This document shows positions 14,715 to 19,896 of a stretch of 24,219 nucleotides of DNA, piece after piece (position 1 is the stretch's first letter; each line of letters opens with the position of its first letter). Location: IMG/VR virus record IMGVR_UViG_3300022871_000110, positions 1 through 24,219 of that record. The stretch is one strand, 5' to 3'. The stretch comes from a virus. A model generated the notes under the pieces. It did not search any database, had not been told where the DNA came from, and saw only the letters and a list, made by a program, of their open reading frames with translations. Position numbers and translations under genes: made by a program.

Positions 14715-14904
14715 GCATTTCTATCTCAAGCCCTCTACCGTACCATTTTTCATTATTGTTGTGAATCTTTTCATAATTAGTCAAGCAACCAACCAAGTAT
14801 TCTGCTAAAATAAAGTCTGGAGTATTTGATAGATTCTCTCGACAATGCTTATTTATTAGCTCACTCAGCTCTTTTTCAAATTGTTTTATTGTGCTATCTG
14901 GCAT
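14695..14904 (-). CDS. Hypothetical helical protein, 69 aa
   Basis: Acidic, helical (TIKQFEKELSELINKHC, DFILAEYLVGCLTNYEK) with end NNNLT-stop inside junction repeat copy 4. The start lies about 40 bases downstream of the 60-nt tRNA-like RNA, with junction repeat copy 5 between. Function unknown. Confidence 0.6.
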   Translation of the reverse strand: MPDSTIKQFEKELSELINKHCRENLSNTPDFILAEYLVGCLTNYEKIHNNNEKWYGRGLEIEMPNNNLT

Positions 14905-14917
14905 GTTTTTGTATACA

Positions 14918-14944
14918 CATATTACTAAGTTAATTTACTATTTA
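14918..14944 (-). repeat. Junction repeat, copy 5
   Basis: Core ACTAAGTTAATTTACTATTT. It lies between the 3' end of the 60-nt tRNA-like RNA and the next gene's ATG. Here it is wholly noncoding. Confidence 0.8.
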
Positions 14945-14945
14945 A

Positions 14946-15005
14946 GCCCCAGGGAGGAATTGCACCTCCTACAGGCATATCTGCCAGCGCGCTCTTTACT
15001 GGGGC
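14946..15005 (-). ncRNA. 60-nt tRNA-like RNA
   Basis: GCCCCAG pairs with CTGGGGC as a perfect 7-bp acceptor-like stem. A T-arm-like hairpin (GGAGG-TGCAATT-CCTCC) follows tRNA spacing exactly. The middle is only 29 nt instead of about 41. It reads TAAAGAGCGCGCTGGC, like the 3' half of a D-arm plus the start of an anticodon arm, and its only hairpin is GGCA-GATA-TGCC. A normal tRNA is therefore not possible as written. It may be a deleted tRNA gene or a minimal tRNA-like structure. No CCA is encoded. Confidence 0.5.
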
Positions 15006-15006
15006 A

Positions 15007-15022
15007 TATAATTCACTATTTA
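15007..15022 (-). repeat. Junction repeat, partial copy 6
   Basis: AATTCACTATTT matches the distal half of the junction repeat. It lies between two tRNA-like RNAs. Confidence 0.55.
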
Positions 15023-15024
15023 TT

Positions 15025-15085
15025 AGAGACAAGGAAGGACTCGAACCCTCTGGGTGGCCATCTCCCTACACCGCGTCATGTCTCT
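15025..15085 (-). ncRNA. tRNA-like RNA with 12-bp terminal stem
   Basis: AGAGACA pairs with TGTCTCT. The pairing extends outward to a perfect 12-bp inverted repeat (TTATTAGAGACA at 15020-15031, TGTCTCTAATAA at 15079-15090). A canonical T-loop (GAGGG-TTCGAGT-CCTTC) lies at the expected end, but two bases intervene before the closing stem. The middle is about 28 nt, too short for both D and anticodon arms. Like its neighbour it has the outer frame of a tRNA but not the body. Confidence 0.45.
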
Positions 15086-15107
15086 AATAAGTAACGAACT
15101 ATATATA

Positions 15108-15298
15108 TTTAGAGGGGAATGACCCCCCTAGGCTTACGCCTAGAGGAGTCTTGCTAGATGATTACCTACATGGCGATAGGCATGACTGCACATCTAGTTT
15201 CCTTGCCGGTGAACCAGACAAGGAGATTGATAGAGGGTCGTTTCCTCTGCCAATCACCGTGACTGGGTCGTTTCCTCTGCGACTTATAATTTTTTTCT
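15108..15298 (-). ncRNA. Hairpin-rich noncoding stretch
   Basis: No gene is seen. Consecutive stems (plus coordinates): CTAGGC 15128-15133 with GCCTAG 15138-15143; CTAGATG 15154-15160 with CATCTAG 15191-15197, enclosing CCTA/TAGG; CCTTG 15201-15205 with CAAGG 15219-15223, enclosing a 4-bp stem; and GATTG 15225-15229 with CAATC 15251-15255, enclosing AGAGG/CCTCT. The inner stem at 15206-15217 pairs fully only on the minus strand (G-U). A 16-bp direct repeat (GGGTCGTTTCCTCTGC) occurs at 15235-15250 and 15265-15280. This looks like a structured RNA downstream of the 159-aa gene; no known class recognised. Confidence 0.5.
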
Positions 15299-15299
15299 T

Positions 15300-15332
15300 T
15301 TTTTTAGGCGGTCGGGGTTTCCGCCTAAAAAA
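15300..15332. other. 12-bp hairpin after the 159-aa gene
   Basis: TTTTTTAGGCGG pairs with CCGCCTAAAAAA around a 9-base loop, one base past the stop of the leftward gene. On both strands the T tract is in the 5' arm and A residues follow, so it is not a classical intrinsic terminator. It may be a stability or processing hairpin. Confidence 0.6.
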
Positions 15333-15333
15333 T

Positions 15334-15813
15334 TTATTCCATGATCCTCGCTATTTCTTTTTCAATATAGCTCGTCATTTCTTTATAAGTCATTGGTAAG
15401 CCGTGAATATCCGCCAAGAGTTGCAATTTTAACTCTTCCATTTTATTTCTCTTGATCCTCCAGTTATCACCCATTTTTGCGATCTCCTTATGCTTTCCGG
15501 TGATACTAAATTCTTTGCCATATCTGGATCTAGTGAAGCCGGCTTCATCGATTTTCTTGTCCGCCCTACCGATCAATTCATCCGCATTTTTGATGTCATC
15601 CATCAATTTTTGAATTGCTCCGCCTTTACCGATAGCTTTTTCTTCCAGCTCATTGCTCAATACTTCCTCATCATGATTATGTTTTTGTTGTGCTTCTTTG
15701 ATCTTTGTTATGATCTTAGCTTCAAAAAGTTTATATAAGACTTTTTTCTGCTCGCCGTTTAGAAGTTTTTTCATGCTCATCTCTCGAATTGTTTCCTGTT
15801 GTTTTTTTGCCAT
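15334..15813 (-). CDS. Hypothetical helical protein, 159 aa
   Basis: Strongly helical and charged (KKLLNGEQKKVLYKLFEAKI, ELEEKAIGKGGAIQKLMDDI, KMEELKLQLLADIHG), with coiled-coil potential between residues 20 and 90. No membrane segment or recognised domain. It has a clear Shine-Dalgarno site (GAGAGG, about eight bases before ATG), rare in this genome. The same TCGAGAGGAAAAAA leader precedes the gene starting at 17897. An 18-bp hairpin ends a few bases upstream of this site and could gate it. Confidence 0.65.
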   Translation of the reverse strand: MAKKQQETIREMSMKKLLNGEQKKVLYKLFEAKIITKIKEAQQKHNHDEEVLSNELEEKAIGKGGAIQKLMDDIKNADELIGRADKKIDEAGFTRSRYGKEFSITGKHKEIAKMGDNWRIKRNKMEELKLQLLADIHGLPMTYKEMTSYIEKEIARIME

Positions 15814-15831
15814 AATTTTTTCCTCTCGACT

Positions 15832-15875
15832 GGAGTATATTATTTATATACTTTCGAATATAAGTAATACACTCC
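15832..15875 (-). promoter_or_regulatory. 18-bp hairpin upstream of a Shine-Dalgarno site
   Basis: GGAGTATATTATTTATAT (15832-15849) and ATATAAGTAATACACTCC (15858-15875) pair at 17 of 18 positions on the minus strand (one G-U, one mismatch), with an 8-base loop. It ends about six bases before the GAGAGG site of the 159-aa gene and overlaps the end of a 30-codon frame. It could regulate translation or be an operator. Confidence 0.55.
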
Positions 15876-15932
15876 GGCAATAATTAAAGCTAACCACTGG
15901 AATTTGTTCATCTTTTCAGGATTATTTTTCAT
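15840..15932 (-). CDS. Possible 30-aa membrane peptide
   Basis: ATG at 15932 to TAA at 15840. The peptide is MKNNPEKMNKFQWLALIIAG followed by VYYLYSKVYK, a single short hydrophobic helix with charged ends. It fills a gap in a dense operon, but its last third coincides with the 18-bp hairpin, so coding is uncertain. Confidence 0.4.
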   Translation of the reverse strand: MKNNPEKMNKFQWLALIIAGVYYLYSKVYK

Positions 15933-15980
15933 GGTAAGCTGTATATATTAAGTTGTTAAAGTACCCCGACCATTTTTAGT

Positions 15981-16017
15981 TCTTAGCTCGCCGGCTATAA
16001 AGCCGGCAACCTAAAGA
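15981..16017. other. GC-rich hairpin after the 108-aa gene
   Basis: GCCGGC (15990-15995) pairs with GCCGGC (16002-16007); outer TCTTAG and CTAAAGA arms extend it with a bulge. It begins directly after the leftward gene's TAG stop at 16018. No T tract follows on either strand, so a processing or partial termination role is a guess. Confidence 0.5.
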
Positions 16018-16344
16018 CTAAAGATTTCCATTTAGTTTATTAAACTCTTCTAAAAATAACTTAGATAATTTTTCCGTCTTGTCTCCGTCTAGAGGTTCAT
16101 TGATTTGTGATTGAATTATTTCATGTGCTTCTGCCGATATTATTTTTGCGATATTGTTTAAGTCATGCTTTTCCGGATCAATTAATTCTACATTACATAC
16201 ATACTCATCAGTGTTTACCTCCTCAACATTTCCCATTGCGATCATGTCTGTATATTTTTCTTCTGCCTCGTTTTCATCTTTCGCCTCGATAACCTTAGTT
16301 AAATAATAAGTTGTTTCGTGTGCATTTGCATTATATTTTGGCAT
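16018..16344 (-). CDS. Hypothetical protein, 108 aa
   Basis: Start at 16344 (MPKYNANAHETTYYLTKVIEA), four bases after the upstream stop; a longer frame to 16428 would overlap that gene by about 80 bases. The N-terminal strand-helix unit (YYLTKVIEAKDENEAEEKY) resembles that of the protein at 7297-7644. The rest is acidic and helical. It ends with TAG. Function unknown. Confidence 0.6.
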   Translation of the reverse strand: MPKYNANAHETTYYLTKVIEAKDENEAEEKYTDMIAMGNVEEVNTDEYVCNVELIDPEKHDLNNIAKIISAEAHEIIQSQINEPLDGDKTEKLSKLFLEEFNKLNGNL

Positions 16345-16348
16345 AGTC

Positions 16349-16663
16349 TTAGAAGTTATCAACAAATAAATCAGGGAATTCGCATATTTCGTCATTAAAT
16401 TCACAAAATGGGCATGTAAGTAGTTCATCTCCGGTTATGTGAAGAAAAGCCTCGCCACAGCTACCACAGGCTACAGCATTAAATCCCTTGTCTTGCATTT
16501 TAAGTAATATCTCATATTGCTTTTTAAGATATTTTTCTATATTTTCTTTTTTTGTTCTATTAAACAAAGCCCTAGCCTCAAACAATCCACAGACCTCACT
16601 TTCTTTAAGTCCTTCAGTGGCTTTGATAAGTTTTTTTAATATTTCGTATGTTTTTGTAGTCAT
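16349..16663 (-). CDS. Zinc-ribbon protein, 104 aa
   Basis: Helical N-terminal 65 residues (YEILKKLIKATEGLKESEV, ENIEKYLKKQYEILLKM). A zinc ribbon then follows at about residues 66-86: CGSCGEAF, a hairpin of about 14 residues, then CPFCEF. Two C-x-x-C pairs at this spacing are typical of nucleic-acid or protein-binding ribbons. A transcription or replication accessory role is possible. The acidic end is EFPDLFVDNF. Confidence 0.7.
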   Translation of the reverse strand: MTTKTYEILKKLIKATEGLKESEVCGLFEARALFNRTKKENIEKYLKKQYEILLKMQDKGFNAVACGSCGEAFLHITGDELLTCPFCEFNDEICEFPDLFVDNF

Positions 16664-16668
16664 ATTTT

Positions 16669-17028
16669 TTAATAAGCACTTACCGGCATATTTTGATTTT
16701 TCTTATAGCTCATAGCCGACCACTCGTCCCAGTCTTCTGCTATTTCATTTGTATAGTAGAAAAAATACTTTTTAATTTCTTCTTTCAGTTCATCGAAAAT
16801 AATTCTGTTGTCTTTCGATAGATCATCCGGATTAAACATAGAAGCCCCGACGACTGATCCAGCAAGCTCTCCGCCTAGATAGTTTTGATATGCTCCCATG
16901 ATTGCTTCTCCTTCTAGATCAGGGAATAATTCTAATACATCAATTTTTATGCTTCCGCCTCGACTGGAGGCATCAAAACTTATTTGGTTTTCATCGATAA
17001 ATTCTTTATAGTTTATTTTTTTTGCCAT
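16669..17028 (-). CDS. Hypothetical acidic protein, 119 aa
   Basis: Acidic protein with a Gly/Ala-rich centre (GGELAGSVVGASMFNPDD) and a Trp/Tyr-rich end (YFFYYTNEIAEDWDEWSAMS). No membrane segment or recognised domain. It sits in the leftward early operon, 18 bases after the upstream gene. Function unknown. Confidence 0.6.
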   Translation of the reverse strand: MAKKINYKEFIDENQISFDASSRGGSIKIDVLELFPDLEGEAIMGAYQNYLGGELAGSVVGASMFNPDDLSKDNRIIFDELKEEIKKYFFYYTNEIAEDWDEWSAMSYKKNQNMPVSAY

Positions 17029-17046
17029 GTTTTTATTTTAATTAAT

Positions 17047-17253
17047 TTATTCTCTTATAATGTTGTACTTGAAAGGGCTACCATTAAAGAATTTATCATC
17101 AAGTAGATTTTTGATTATTTGATGTTTTCTTTCATTATCCCCTAGTACTTCATGAATTTTTCCCCCGTCTTGTTTGTGATAAGATAGGGACGATGAAAAG
17201 ATAACGCCTCTTTCTTTTTGATCTCCAGTGAGTTCTAAGTATATCTTTTTCAT
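17047..17253 (-). CDS. Hypothetical protein, 68 aa
   Basis: Start at 17253, where ATG overlaps the upstream stop (TAATG); the longer frame from 17265 is less likely. The protein reads MKKIYLELTGDQKERGVIFS, then DGGKIHEVLGDNERKHQIIK. A small alpha/beta protein, probably translationally coupled to the upstream gene. Function unknown. Confidence 0.6.
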   Translation of the reverse strand: MKKIYLELTGDQKERGVIFSSSLSYHKQDGGKIHEVLGDNERKHQIIKNLLDDKFFNGSPFKYNIIRE

Positions 17254-17897
17254 TATAATATACACTCAATAGCACCATTTAACCTTTTTTCCTTCTCGTC
17301 TTCTGTTAGATCGTCCCAGTCTTCCGGCATAGTCAATCCCTTCCCTTCTAATCCCGCTTTCATCATTCTAGCTTTCCAGTCATTTTTTTCTTTTTTTGTA
17401 TTGCCGAATACATCCCCAAGAAGAGCGATCATCCCCGTAGTTTTTAGAATACTACTATTTTGTGAAGCCGGATCTTTTCTTTCGCCATCACCTCGCCCAG
17501 TCATTAAAGAGATAACTCTTTTAATTTCTAGGATATCATTTTTAATGCCTTGTTCTCTCTTTGTGTTTTTTCTAACAAGCCCGCCCAATTCTTCCAGCTT
17601 TTCATCAAGCTCATTCTTTAGAGCCGTTCTGATTGCCTCCGGAGATAGATCAACTTGACGGCTTGCGAGACTAACGCCACCATCCGCACAGCTCCACGCC
17701 AAATTTATGTGCTTTGCCGTAGAATTTGAATATCCTCTAGTATTGACCAACCAAACACCGGCAACATTAAACAGTAGCGGATAACGATAACCATAGCTAT
17801 AAAAATTTCCGTCTGTACCTTGCATAACAGAAGAGCACCATTTATCCCGCACTGGTACATTCCCGATATTTGCTTGAATAAATTCTTGTGTAGTCAT
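17253..17897 (-). CDS. Phage protein with DUF8033-like N-terminus, 214 aa
   Basis: The first 80 residues show a strand pattern I associate with small phage domains of the DUF8033 type: FYSYGYRYPLLF, then GVWLVNTRGYSNSTAKHINL. This is like the 'Y-S-Y-x-x-P-L ... V-N-T-x-x-Y-S-x-T-T-x-K-H' series; the match is from memory. The rest is helical and charged (LKNELDEKLEELGGLVRK), ending acidic (WDDLTEDEKEKR). It has a GAGAGG ribosome binding site immediately upstream, shared with the gene starting at 15813. The upstream leader carries a UUCG-capped hairpin. Confidence 0.65.
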   Translation of the reverse strand: MTTQEFIQANIGNVPVRDKWCSSVMQGTDGNFYSYGYRYPLLFNVAGVWLVNTRGYSNSTAKHINLAWSCADGGVSLASRQVDLSPEAIRTALKNELDEKLEELGGLVRKNTKREQGIKNDILEIKRVISLMTGRGDGERKDPASQNSSILKTTGMIALLGDVFGNTKKEKNDWKARMMKAGLEGKGLTMPEDWDDLTEDEKEKRLNGAIECIL

Positions 17898-18037
17898 TTT
17901 TTTCCTCTCGATAGCTCCGAATAGATAACAAGTTATATATCCAGAGCCATCATTTTTTTACTATTTTTTCTCCTTAGCCGGCAAGCCGAAGCCCGCACAA
18001 GCCCGCTAAGTGTATCAATTGCGGGGGATTTAATAAT
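17898..18037 (-). promoter_or_regulatory. Structured leader of the 214-aa gene
   Basis: 140 bases without a gene. On the minus strand GCGGGC-TTCG-GCTTGC (17981-17996) forms a UUCG-capped hairpin with two G-U pairs, enclosed by TTAGC/GCTAA (17974-18009). The G-U pairs would be mismatches on the plus strand. An AAGGAG followed by a six-codon frame (MMALDI) and then the TCGAGAGGAAAAAA leader lead to the ATG at 17897. It may be a 5' regulatory leader. Confidence 0.45.
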
Positions 18038-18205
18038 TTATAATCCAGCCCAATTAATACCAATCCCCAACGCTAGAGCCGAAGCAAAAATTACATACCA
18101 GCTCCAGAGGATCAAAGATCGAAGAGTTGCGAAACTTCTTTTACTTTCATATTTTTTCGCCTCTTGTTCTATCTCCTGTAAGATTGTTTTTTCTTGTATT
18201 GTCAT
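18038..18205 (-). CDS. Small membrane protein, 55 aa
   Basis: A charged N-terminal helix (MTIQEKTILQEIEQEAKKYE) is followed by one hydrophobic segment (LILWSWYVIFASALALGIGI) and a short end. It starts one base after the upstream stop. The layout is a single-pass early membrane protein. Function unknown. Confidence 0.6.
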   Translation of the reverse strand: MTIQEKTILQEIEQEAKKYESKRSFATLRSLILWSWYVIFASALALGIGINWAGL

Positions 18206-18206
18206 T

Positions 18207-18389
18207 TTATTTGTTTTGAAAAATAAGTCTATCTCCTACCATGTAAAAATATATATCTTTATCTTTATCAACCCAGAAGATTGGTGAATTATATATAAAG
18301 TCTTCTCCTTTTATTTGTTTAATCTCATTCTTAGAAAGTCTTTTTTTTAACAGCTCAACATTTTTCAATAAGTCTTTTTTAGTTATCAT
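18207..18389 (-). CDS. Hypothetical protein, 60 aa
   Basis: A basic helical N-terminus (KKDLLKNVELLKKRLSKNE) leads to a strand-rich, aromatic end (NSPIFWVDKDKDIYFYMVGD). It starts eight bases downstream of the upstream stop. No family recognised. Confidence 0.55.
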   Translation of the reverse strand: MITKKDLLKNVELLKKRLSKNEIKQIKGEDFIYNSPIFWVDKDKDIYFYMVGDRLIFQNK

Positions 18390-18397
18390 TGTTTTAT

Positions 18398-18565
18398 TTA
18401 AGAGTTATAAGCTATACACTCATCGACTTGCTCAACGCTCAACAGCTCCGGCAAGCGGTAAACTGATATTTCGTGCTTTGCCTCTTGCTCATCATATCCC
18501 AGCACATCAACCAAGTAATTTAATAACATTTCTTTACTCAATTTTTTGTGTTTTATTTCTGCCAT
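18398..18565 (-). CDS. Hypothetical acidic protein, 55 aa, first gene of the operon
   Basis: First gene after the strong leftward promoter. It reads MAEIKHKKLSKEMLLNYLVD, then GYDEQEAKHEISVYRLPELL. Probably a small helical protein made early and in quantity because of its place; such first genes are often host-takeover factors, but nothing in the sequence shows this. Leader of about 30 nt without a clear Shine-Dalgarno site. Confidence 0.6.
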   Translation of the reverse strand: MAEIKHKKLSKEMLLNYLVDVLGYDEQEAKHEISVYRLPELLSVEQVDECIAYNS

Positions 18566-18601
18566 GTTTTTTTAATAAACTTATTAATCAATCCTAAGTC
18601 T

Positions 18602-18630
18602 ATTTTAGCATACGCTATAATACATGTCAA
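18602..18630 (-). promoter_or_regulatory. Strong sigma-70-type leftward promoter
   Basis: On the minus strand TTGACA (18630-18625), a 17-base spacer, then TAAAAT (18607-18602) preceded by TGC. This is a near-consensus early promoter for the operon starting at 18565. Confidence 0.85.
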
Positions 18631-18667
18631 TAGTTTTCAATGCTTTTCAATGATTGACAATGCTTCC
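18627..18667. repeat. Four 10-bp phased repeats beside the early promoter
   Basis: TCAATAGTT-TTCAATGCTT-TTCAATGATT-GACAATGCTT: the word (T/G)(T/A)CAAT(G/A) recurs every 10 bp, once per helical turn, abutting the -35 of the leftward promoter. Likely an operator array or iterons. Confidence 0.55.
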
Positions 18668-18728
18668 CAAACTCAACGCTAGCTTGCTATATAAAAGCAC
18701 AAAAAATCCCCTTATTTAATGCCATGAG

Positions 18729-18737
18729 TTATCCACA
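18729..18737 (+). promoter_or_regulatory. DnaA box (TTATCCACA)
   Basis: A perfect match to the 9-base consensus, in noncoding DNA, about 100 bp upstream of the early promoter. A second perfect box in opposite orientation lies at the other end of the noncoding region. Confidence 0.55.
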
Positions 18738-18961
18738 GCCCCGCCGAACAAAAAAAAAGAATAAGATCATCCGAAGCTTCGCCGCTAGGCGTAAGTCTTT
18801 TTGCCTTATAGTCAATATCTCATCATTAATCCGATCCGTCCCGTTCTCGCCGGCTCGCCCATTGTTTTCAACATATATAGTAAAGACCAACCCAGAAGAG
18901 TATCACCAACGAAACGCCTTATAGTAATCTTCTCCACTTAATAGATATAGTTTCGTCGAAC

Positions 18962-18990
18962 AAAAAAAAAGAGACGAATATGTTTCGCCT
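18962..18990 (-). terminator. Leftward intrinsic terminator
   Basis: On the minus strand AGGCGAA-ACATA-TTCGTCT (7 bp, one G-U) is followed by C and nine T residues (18970-18962). Confidence 0.8.
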
Positions 18991-19437
18991 CAATTGTTCC
19001 CCTTCCTATTAGTTGTCTTCATCGTGTGTCTCGCTTACATTTGTTTTTACCTACAATGCAAGCAGTTGCACCCTTGTGTCCCTTATAGTGTTCTTCAACA
19101 CCTTTGTCTCCATTGTGTTGCACACTACACATTTGCCCACTGTGCCAGCACTTGTACACATTGTACACGGGGGGGTACACTGTGTTTGTACACATTGTGA
19201 TACATTGTGTTGCAATAGGTGTGATATTGTGTACAGGTTGTCTACACCTCTGCAAACAAATGTACAACAGTAGAAAACCATCTACTGGAAAAGGTAGTGA
19301 GGGGTCATACAAGAGCGATCTTAGCATTCTAGGATTCTACCTCTATAACACAGGGTTTTCTCAAAGTGTATCTACAATGCTATCACTATGTATCAGTTTG
19401 TAACCATTTGTAGCACCTGTCATCCCAGTGTGACAAT
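18991..19437. other. Noncoding DNA with TACA/TTGTG repeat cluster
   Basis: Frames on both strands are open for 70-100 codons but low in complexity and rich in Cys and Val, so none is accepted. Between 19150 and 19270 TACA words begin at 19155, 19164, 19176, 19189, 19201, 19232, 19243 and 19263, mostly 9-13 bp apart. They often lie within TTGTACACATTGT or ACATTGTG. They look like iterons or clustered protein sites, perhaps part of an origin. No gene seen. Confidence 0.5.
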
Positions 19438-19464
19438 AAAAAAACACTATAGGAAGAGTGTTTT
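19438..19464 (-). terminator. Leftward intrinsic terminator
   Basis: On the minus strand AAAACACT-CTTCCTAT-AGTGTTTT (8 bp) runs into a tract of seven T residues in all. On the plus strand only four T follow, so leftward termination is favoured. Confidence 0.65.
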
Positions 19465-19499
19465 ACACTATAGCAATAGCTTGTAACAACAGGAGGCGA

Positions 19500-19660
19500 G
19501 GAGTTGCAACGGGAGAGATTTGAATCTCTTCTTTGTCTTATAGGATATCCTCAATTATTTTCGACGAAATGTCATTTCCCCCAACTATAAGCGTATAGTT
19601 CGAGGCTGTGATCAGAACCCGATTACGATCGGGGGAGAGGACACTCCGCTTAATGGATAT
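19500..19660. ncRNA. Cluster of hairpins, possible structured RNA
   Basis: No gene. Consecutive stems: AGAGAT-TTGA-ATCTCT (19514-19529), AACTATA-AGCG-TATAGTT (19583-19600), CCCGAT-TACG-ATCGGG (19618-19633), GGAG/CTCC (19634-19647). On the minus strand the first resembles a T-arm (AGAGATTCAAATCTCT) but no acceptor partner was found. Orientation is uncertain; a leftward terminator follows at 19438. Confidence 0.4.
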
Positions 19661-19707
19661 TCCCTATATAGCAATTCCTATATATATTTTTTTTCAATCG
19701 GCGCTTA

Positions 19708-19737
19708 TTGACACGATAATATTCCTCATGCTAGGAT
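19708..19737 (+). promoter_or_regulatory. Rightward sigma-70-type promoter of a small RNA
   Basis: TTGACA (19708-19713), an 18-base spacer ending in TGC, then TAGGAT (19732-19737). There is no open frame downstream before a terminator at 19870. Confidence 0.65.
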
Positions 19738-19743
19738 CTTATA

Positions 19744-19896
19744 GAGTTCGGATTTTCTCAACCTGTAGAGCTATCCTGGGTTAATACTTACGAACATTTT
19801 ATAGGTACATACAGCTTATAATCTACTAGAAAAAACTCAGAGCTTCGATGGGTATAAAACTTGCAATCAATCTCCTTTATTATAAGGGGATTTTTT
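19744..19896 (+). ncRNA. Small RNA of about 150 nt between promoter and terminator
   Basis: Defined by the promoter at 19708-19737 and the intrinsic terminator at 19870-19896. It has no start codon with a ribosome binding site and no open frame of note. No match to a known RNA family (6S, tmRNA, RNase P) was recognised. A role in phage or host regulation is possible. Confidence 0.55.
19870..19896 (+). terminator. Rightward intrinsic terminator of the small RNA
   Basis: ATCTCCTT (19870-19877) pairs with AAGGGGAT (19884-19891; one T-G), 6-base loop, followed by a T tract through 19896. Confidence 0.75.

Noticed and set aside
15300-15332. Bidirectional intrinsic terminator
   Set aside because: The hairpin is strong but on both strands it is followed by A residues, not T, so it lacks the required tract.
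18724-18924. Rightward 66-codon frame
   Set aside because: No promoter or ribosome binding site, atypical composition, and it runs against the leftward signals around it. Its first codons contain the DnaA box.
19019-19327. Leftward 102-codon frame (and an overlapping 76-codon frame) in the TACA repeat region
   Set aside because: Low complexity, Cys- and Val-rich in all frames because of the DNA repeats; no upstream start signal; would be the only TGA-terminated gene. A C-x6-C...H-x3-H pattern near its end was noted but is not convincing.
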